A stretch of DNA of 64,000 nucleotides, from contig NZ_QJJK01000001.1 of assembly GCF_003201475.1 (NCBI RefSeq), forward strand, positions 694,501-758,500, given 5' to 3'. Below, piece after piece: positions 59,560-64,000 of the stretch. A program made the translations under genes and the position numbers. The notes beneath the pieces are model-generated. The model was not told the DNA's origin. It searched no databases and saw nothing but the letters and a program-made list of their open reading frames with translations. Source of the stretch: Chelatococcus asaccharovorans. Lineage in GTDB: Bacteria; Pseudomonadota; Alphaproteobacteria; Rhizobiales; Beijerinckiaceae. The stretch's first letter is position 1. Each line of letters opens with the position of its first letter.

Positions 59560-60716
59560 GGCACTCCTCCCGCCTGGCCGGCCGCAGGCCGTTCCTCCAG
59601 AAGTCCGGCGTAGAGGCGGCCCACCGCATCCATGACATGGCGCTCGGTATAGCCTGTCAGGATACGCTCGCGCGCGGCGTTCCCCAAACGGGCCACGAGC
59701 GCCGGGTCGGCGGCCAGACGCTGCAGCGCCTCGGCAAGCGCCCCTGCCTCCGCCGGTACCACGACGCCCTCCGTGCCGTCCCGCACCAGGCTGCGACAGC
59801 CCGGAACATCCGTGGTCAGAAGAGCGCGCCCGCAGATGGCGCCTTCCAGGAGCGTGCGCGGCAATCCCTCGCCTCCTCGCGATGGCAGCAGGCAGACATG
59901 ATGGTCGCGCCAGACCGCCCCCGGATCCCGCGTCGGGCCATGCCAATGGATTCCGGGGATCTCACCCCAGGCGCGCAGGCGCTGCTCGGGCACCGCCTTT
60001 GGATTGGAGGGATCGGGCGAACCATAAAGCGAAAGCGTCACATCGGCCCCGGCGACGCGCGCCCGGCGCACCGCCTCTACCGCGAGGTCGATGCCCTTGG
60101 ACCAGAGCATGCGCGCCACCACGGCGACCCTGAGCGGCGGCTGGGCAGGCATGGGTGTGACAGGATAGGCATCTGGATCGACGCCTGCGCCACCGACGAT
60201 CACGACGCGTGGGTCGGTCGGGCTCAAGCCCAGCACCCGCGGGTCATCCTCGTTTTCGAACAGGTAGCGCGTCCCCTCCCCGTCCAAGGGACCACGCAAG
60301 ACCGCGCTGAGCCCGAGGCGCGCCAGCCGCCCGACGACATCACGCCGCGCGCCGAAGAAGCCGAAGCCGGTGACGGCATAGACGCGATTGCGAATTTTCG
60401 CGAAGCGCGCCGCGAGGCCGCCAAGCAGGATCACCCTGAGCGCGATGCAATGCAGGATATCGGGGCGTTGTTCCCTCAGGATACCCGTGAGCGTCCTGAG
60501 ATAGCGCAGGACGGCGAAAGGATTGAGGCTGCGCCGCTCCGCATCGAGCGCGATGACGCGCGCGCCCGTCGCCTCGATCTCGGCGCGATGGGCCCGCACG
60601 CGCGTCACCACCGTGACATCGAGGCCCATCTCCCGCGCCTTCCGTGCCATCGGCAGGAAATGCGACACGAAGAACCAGTCTTCGGTGATGAGAAACAGAA
60701 CGGAGCGTGCTGTCAC
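59556..60716 (-). CDS. GT4-family glycosyltransferase
   Basis: The 386-residue product has a GT-B fold: N-terminal SVLFLITEDWFFVSHFLPMARKAREMGLDVTVVTRV, a middle GFGFFGARRDVVGRLARL, and the C-terminal donor site LRVAVVARMLWSKGIDLAVEAV and LLPSRGGEGLPRTLLEGAICGRALLTTDVPGCRSLV (EX7E motif). It is likely to add a sugar to a cell-surface glycan; the product is not determined. The gene is coupled through ATGA to the downstream METTL20-like gene. Confidence 0.93.
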   Translation of the reverse strand: MTARSVLFLITEDWFFVSHFLPMARKAREMGLDVTVVTRVRAHRAEIEATGARVIALDAERRSLNPFAVLRYLRTLTGILREQRPDILHCIALRVILLGGLAARFAKIRNRVYAVTGFGFFGARRDVVGRLARLGLSAVLRGPLDGEGTRYLFENEDDPRVLGLSPTDPRVVIVGGAGVDPDAYPVTPMPAQPPLRVAVVARMLWSKGIDLAVEAVRRARVAGADVTLSLYGSPDPSNPKAVPEQRLRAWGEIPGIHWHGPTRDPGAVWRDHHVCLLPSRGGEGLPRTLLEGAICGRALLTTDVPGCRSLVRDGTEGVVVPAEAGALAEALQRLAADPALVARLGNAARERILTGYTERHVMDAVGRLYAGLLEERPAAGQAGGVP

Positions 60717-60862
60717 AATGAGACTGACCGATCGCGCATGGCATGGCTGAACGTGGGATCGCGCCCCTTACCATCCACGCGCATGGTGCGGCAATCGCCA
60801 TCGACGCCGCACATGCTCGCAACTGCGGCCCGTAAGCCGGCCGCAGTTGCGCCTTTGCATCG

Positions 60863-62404
60863 TCACATGGTCGCGCCGACCTGCCACGGCACGAATTCCG
60901 TGTCTCCGTAGCCGTTCTGTTCGGACTTGGAGCGTTCGCCGGAGGCGACCTTCAGCACCGTCTCGAAAATCTCCTTGCCCTTGTCGGCAATCGAGACGCC
61001 GTCGAGCACGTCCCCGCAGTTGAGATCCATGTCGTCGATCATGCGCTCGTACATCACGGTGTTCGTCGCGATCTTGATCGAGGGGGTCGGCTTGCAGCCA
61101 TAGGCGGACCCGCGGCCGGTCGTGAAGCAGAGAACATTGGCACCGCCCGCGACCTGGCCCGTGGCCGAGACCGGATCGTAGCCGGGCGTATCCATATAGA
61201 CAAAGCCATGCCGATCGATGGGCTCGGCATAGTGATAGACGCCGGCCAGGGTCTTCGTGCCGCCCTTGGCGGCCGCGCCCAGAGACTTCTCGAGGATGGT
61301 GGTGAGGCCACCGGCCTTGTTGCCCGGCGAGGGATTGTTGTTCATCTCCATCTTGTTGCGAGCGGTGTAATCCTCCCACCAGCGGATCATGGAGACGAGC
61401 TTCTCCCCCGTCGCGCGGTCGGCTGCGCGGCGCGTGAGCAGATGTTCCGCGCCATAGATCTCGGGGGTTTCCGACAGGATCGCCGTGCCGCCCTGATTGA
61501 CGAGGATATCGACCGCCGCCCCCAGCGCCGGATTGGCGGTGATGCCGGAGTAACCGTCCGACCCGCCGCACTGCAGCGCAAGCACGATCTCCGACGCCGG
61601 CACGGTGGTGCGCCTGGCTTTCCCCACGATCGGCAGCATGTCGCGTATGGCCTCGGCACCCGCTGCGACCGTTTTCTTCGTACCGCCGACATCCTGGATG
61701 ACGAAGGTGCGGAACGTGTCGCTCTCCTTCACGCCATAGGCCTCCATCCAGCGGCTGATCTGGAAGCCCTCGCAGCCGAGGCCGACCATGAGCACGCCGG
61801 CCATGTTGGGGTTGGTGGCATAGCCCCACTGGGTGCGCTTCAGGATCTCGTAGCCCTCGCCCTTCACATCGAGGGCGCAGCCACCGCCGTGCACGAGCGG
61901 AATGACCCCGTCTATGTTGGGATGATCGTCGAGGAGGCCGGAGCGTTCGATTTCCTTGGCGATGTAGCGCGCGACGGTCGCCGAACAATTCACCGAGGTG
62001 AGGATGCCGATGTAGTTGCGGGTGCCGACCTTGCCGTTGGCACGGCGGAAGCCCTGGAACGTCGCCTGCTCGGCGAGCGGCAGCACGGGCTCGTCACGCG
62101 CGTCCTCGGCAAAATGATACTCGCGCGCAAAGGCGTGCATCTCGACATTGTGTTCATGCACCCAATCGCCGGGCGCAATCGGGCAGGAGGCGAAGCCGAT
62201 GATCTGTCCGAACTTGCGAACCGGCTCGCCCTGGGCGATCGGCACGATCGCCATCTTGTGGCCGCGCGGGACGCGCGCGGTCGCGACGACACCCTCGGCC
62301 AATGCGCCTGGCTCGATCGGATCGACGGCGACGATGATGTTGTCGGCGTCGTTCAGACGGATGGTGCGGGACGACCGGGGGCGGTCCGAAACTAACTGAT
62401 CCAT
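60863..62404 (-). CDS. Altronate/galactarate-type dehydratase (UxaA/GarD family)
   Basis: The enzyme removes water from a sugar acid. The 513-residue product has an N-terminal SAF domain (about 20-100: AVDPIEPGALAEGVV, VPRGHKMAIVPIAQGEPV, IGFASCPIAPGDWVHEHN) and a large catalytic domain with RANGKVGTRNYIGILTSVNCSATV, VIPLVHGGGCALD, QCGGSDGYSGITANPALG, and the GGANVLCFTTGRGSAYGCKPTPSIKIATN region with Cys metal ligands. The length matches both altronate and galactarate dehydratases. The FucU and aldo-keto reductase genes nearby raise L-fuconate or another sugar acid as substrate. Confidence 0.92.
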   Translation of the reverse strand: MDQLVSDRPRSSRTIRLNDADNIIVAVDPIEPGALAEGVVATARVPRGHKMAIVPIAQGEPVRKFGQIIGFASCPIAPGDWVHEHNVEMHAFAREYHFAEDARDEPVLPLAEQATFQGFRRANGKVGTRNYIGILTSVNCSATVARYIAKEIERSGLLDDHPNIDGVIPLVHGGGCALDVKGEGYEILKRTQWGYATNPNMAGVLMVGLGCEGFQISRWMEAYGVKESDTFRTFVIQDVGGTKKTVAAGAEAIRDMLPIVGKARRTTVPASEIVLALQCGGSDGYSGITANPALGAAVDILVNQGGTAILSETPEIYGAEHLLTRRAADRATGEKLVSMIRWWEDYTARNKMEMNNNPSPGNKAGGLTTILEKSLGAAAKGGTKTLAGVYHYAEPIDRHGFVYMDTPGYDPVSATGQVAGGANVLCFTTGRGSAYGCKPTPSIKIATNTVMYERMIDDMDLNCGDVLDGVSIADKGKEIFETVLKVASGERSKSEQNGYGDTEFVPWQVGATM

Positions 62405-62548
62405 GGACGGATATTCCTCAAGCCGCGGACCTCGCGACCTGCTCCTTCGATTTCATCGCCACAAATTGTCATGGCCGGCGCAATAAGCAAGTGCTCGTAG
62501 GATCGCCGGAACGGCGACCCTGGACTCATTCCAACCGGGCCGTTACGC

Positions 62549-62560
62549 CTAACATGTTAG
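62549..62560. promoter_or_regulatory. 12-bp palindrome upstream of the dehydratase gene
   Basis: CTAACATGTTAG is a perfect 12-bp palindrome in the 194-bp gap between fucU and the dehydratase gene. Such TAACATGTTA-like sites fit GntR- or other small-regulator operators, but no regulator gene is within the window. The site is 145 bp from the dehydratase start. Confidence 0.35.
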
Positions 62561-62598
62561 CTCCGCGTAAACGAGCCCCTGTCGGCGGCGGTGCCCTG

Positions 62599-63048
62599 CT
62601 AATCTGCGAGGATCACGCCTTTGCGAATGAGAAAGCACCCGTAGGGTCGCAGGTCCCCCGCCTGGACCACGGCAAAGGCTTTCCGGGCCGCGTCGTAGAA
62701 GGCATAACGTTCGATCCCCTCCGCCGGCAGCGCGATCCCTGCGGCGGCATCGACCACGCGCTGAACCTCCTGCTGGATCAGCGGAACCGTGTCGGGATCT
62801 CCGACGACTTCCATGCGACGGACGGGATCGGACACGAAAGTGTCGATCGGCAGGAGCGTCAGCACGGCCTCCACGGCCCGCGAGAGCTTCAGGCCCGGCA
62901 GGCGGACGAGCTTGCCCGACAGCGTGGCACCCGCGACCGTCTCGGCGGGAAAATTGGCGTCGACGATGGCGATGTCATCGCCGTGCCCCATGGCGGCGAG
63001 AACCCACAGGAGATCCGGCGTCAGCAGCGGATCAATGCCCTTGAGCAT
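62599..63048 (-). CDS. fucU: L-fucose mutarotase FucU (RbsD/FucU family)
   Basis: The mutarotase interconverts alpha and beta L-fucose or a related sugar. The 149-residue product has MLKGIDPLLTPDLLWVLAAMGHGDDIAIVDANFPAET (catalytic His and Asp), then VLTLLPIDTFV and IERYAFYDAARKAFAVVQAGDLRPYGCFLIRKGVIL. This matches the FucU group more than RbsD. It lies between the aldo-keto reductase and dehydratase genes on the same strand. Confidence 0.93.
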   Translation of the reverse strand: MLKGIDPLLTPDLLWVLAAMGHGDDIAIVDANFPAETVAGATLSGKLVRLPGLKLSRAVEAVLTLLPIDTFVSDPVRRMEVVGDPDTVPLIQQEVQRVVDAAAGIALPAEGIERYAFYDAARKAFAVVQAGDLRPYGCFLIRKGVILAD

Positions 63049-63109
63049 GCGTTTTCCTCATGAATCGGTCGGTTATGAACTGGCAACAGACGGCGTGGCG
63101 CAGCCGCGG

Positions 63110-64000
63110 TCACACCGGCACCGGCGCCTCGGACTGGAGCAGGCCTTTGTCCTTCAGATCCGCCCACAGGGCGGCCGGCACCGGTGTGGCGAAAGCCGCG
63201 ATATTGGCGCTGACCTCATCGGGCGCAACAGCGCCCAGAATGAGAGTAGCGACAGCGGGATGTCCCAGCGCGAACTGCATGGCCGCCTTGGGCAGGGATA
63301 CGCCATGCGCCTTGCAGACGGCGTCGATGGCCGCCACCCGGTCCAGTATCGGCTGGGGCGCCGGCTTGTAGTTGTAGCGGGCACCGGGAACCGCGCCAGT
63401 GGCGAGAATGCCGGAATTGAACACCCCGCCCAGCATGACGCCGACATTGCGCGCCTGCGCCAGCGGCAGGAAGCTCACGAGCGCGGGCTGTTCCAGCAGC
63501 GAATAGCGCCCTGCCAGCAGCACGCAATCGAGATCGGCCATGCGCACAAACCGCTCGCAGATGTCAGCCTCGTTGACGCCGATGCCGATCGCCTTGACAA
63601 CGCCCTCGTCGCGCAGGCGTCGCAGGGCCGGATAGGCGCCCGCCATGACTTCGGCGATCCGGCCCTCGATGGCATCGGCGCCATGGGTCCAGACATCGAC
63701 GTCGTGGATGAGGACGATCTCGATGCGGTCGGTCCCGAGACGCAGCAGGGACTGCTCGAGCGCGCGCATCGTCCCGTCATGGGAATAATCGAAGATTGGC
63801 CGGTGCGGCAGGCCGCCGGCGAAGCCAGGCGCCGCCACCGCCGGTCCAGACGTGCCGTCCGCTGATGCGACGGCGCGCGGGCGCCAGGGGTCCATGACGC
63901 GGCCGACCTTGGTTGAAATGATCACCTGATCGCGCGGCAGGCGTCGCAGCCCGGTGCCAAGGCGATGCTCGGCCAGGCCCCGTCCGTAGTGTGGCGAGGT
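63110..64000 (-). CDS. Aldo-keto reductase (L-fucose dehydrogenase/D-threo-aldose dehydrogenase-like), 5' end outside
   Basis: The gene runs off the right edge; 296 codons plus the stop are visible. The N-terminal part reads PHYGRGLAEHRLG (Asp-Tyr region of the AKR fold), LPRDQVIISTKVGRVMDPW, RALEQSLLRLGTDRIEIVLIHDVDVW (TIM-barrel strand), RDEGVVKAIGIGVNE and LLAGRYSLLEQ. These fit the pyridoxal 4-dehydrogenase/L-fucose dehydrogenase group of aldo-keto reductases. With FucU and the dehydratase it suggests an oxidative sugar route; the substrate is inferred from context. Confidence 0.9.
   Translation of the reverse strand, partial: TSPHYGRGLAEHRLGTGLRRLPRDQVIISTKVGRVMDPWRPRAVASADGTSGPAVAAPGFAGGLPHRPIFDYSHDGTMRALEQSLLRLGTDRIEIVLIHDVDVWTHGADAIEGRIAEVMAGAYPALRRLRDEGVVKAIGIGVNEADICERFVRMADLDCVLLAGRYSLLEQPALVSFLPLAQARNVGVMLGGVFNSGILATGAVPGARYNYKPAPQPILDRVAAIDAVCKAHGVSLPKAAMQFALGHPAVATLILGAVAPDEVSANIAAFATPVPAALWADLKDKGLLQSEAPVPV

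Overview
The window is high-GC chromosomal DNA of an alphaproteobacterium, most likely a member of the Hyphomicrobiales (Rhizobiales). Supporting context is the DUF1178-grxC-comF-methyltransferase block, the rpmF-mtgA-ispA order, phaB-phaA divergent from phaR, a methyltransferase divergent from gloB, and the tamA-tamB pair. No rRNA, tRNA, CRISPR array, prophage or insertion sequence was recognised. The species cannot be named from the sequence.

Positions 1-15726 hold most of a type VI secretion system (T6SS) arranged around a divergent intergenic region at 7339-7785. Leftward run a PAAR tip protein, a doubtful small ORF, a two-domain zinc-ribbon/methyltransferase, hcp, vgrG, a DUF6931-like gene, tssA, tssB and the start of tssC, which is cut by the window edge. 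tssE, tssF, tssG and tssH (clpV) are not seen and may lie beyond base 1. Rightward run tssJ, tssK, tssL with an OmpA domain, and tssM with a degenerate P-loop. They are followed by a coupled 28-codon mini-ORF and an AT-rich 319-residue gene that is the best cargo-effector candidate here. The accessory genes (methyltransferase, DUF6931-like, AT-rich 3' gene) are the least described part of the window.

Positions 15921-63100 are mainly housekeeping. Envelope genes: tamA-tamB, PpiC-type foldase, secA, a lytic transglycosylase, a YafK-like L,D-transpeptidase, mtgA, an MsbA-like exporter and a GT4 glycosyltransferase. Translation and RNA: the ABC-F protein uup, a SpoU methyltransferase and rpmF. 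Metabolism: argJ, accA, gloB, ispA, ispG, ppa and kup. PHB (polyhydroxybutyrate) metabolism: phaB, phaA and phaR, with 3-hydroxybutyrate dehydrogenase and a CitE-like lyase 10 kb further on. Regulation: an EAL protein and a histidine-rich Zur-type regulator. PhaR-type TGC-N3-GCA sites occur both in the phaA/phaR gap and upstream of the hydroxybutyrate dehydrogenase.

The right edge (60863-64000) is a sugar-acid module: an altronate/galactarate-type dehydratase, a FucU mutarotase and an aldo-keto reductase cut by the window edge. It suggests oxidative use of L-fucose or a related sugar.

Non-coding structure worth attention: a dispersed palindromic element bounded by CTAG (24547-24602, 44443-44506, degenerate at 25459-25566) whose edge supplies the stop codon of three genes; a 17-bp tandem repeat upstream of accA; and an 18-bp in-frame tandem repeat inside the T6SS methyltransferase.
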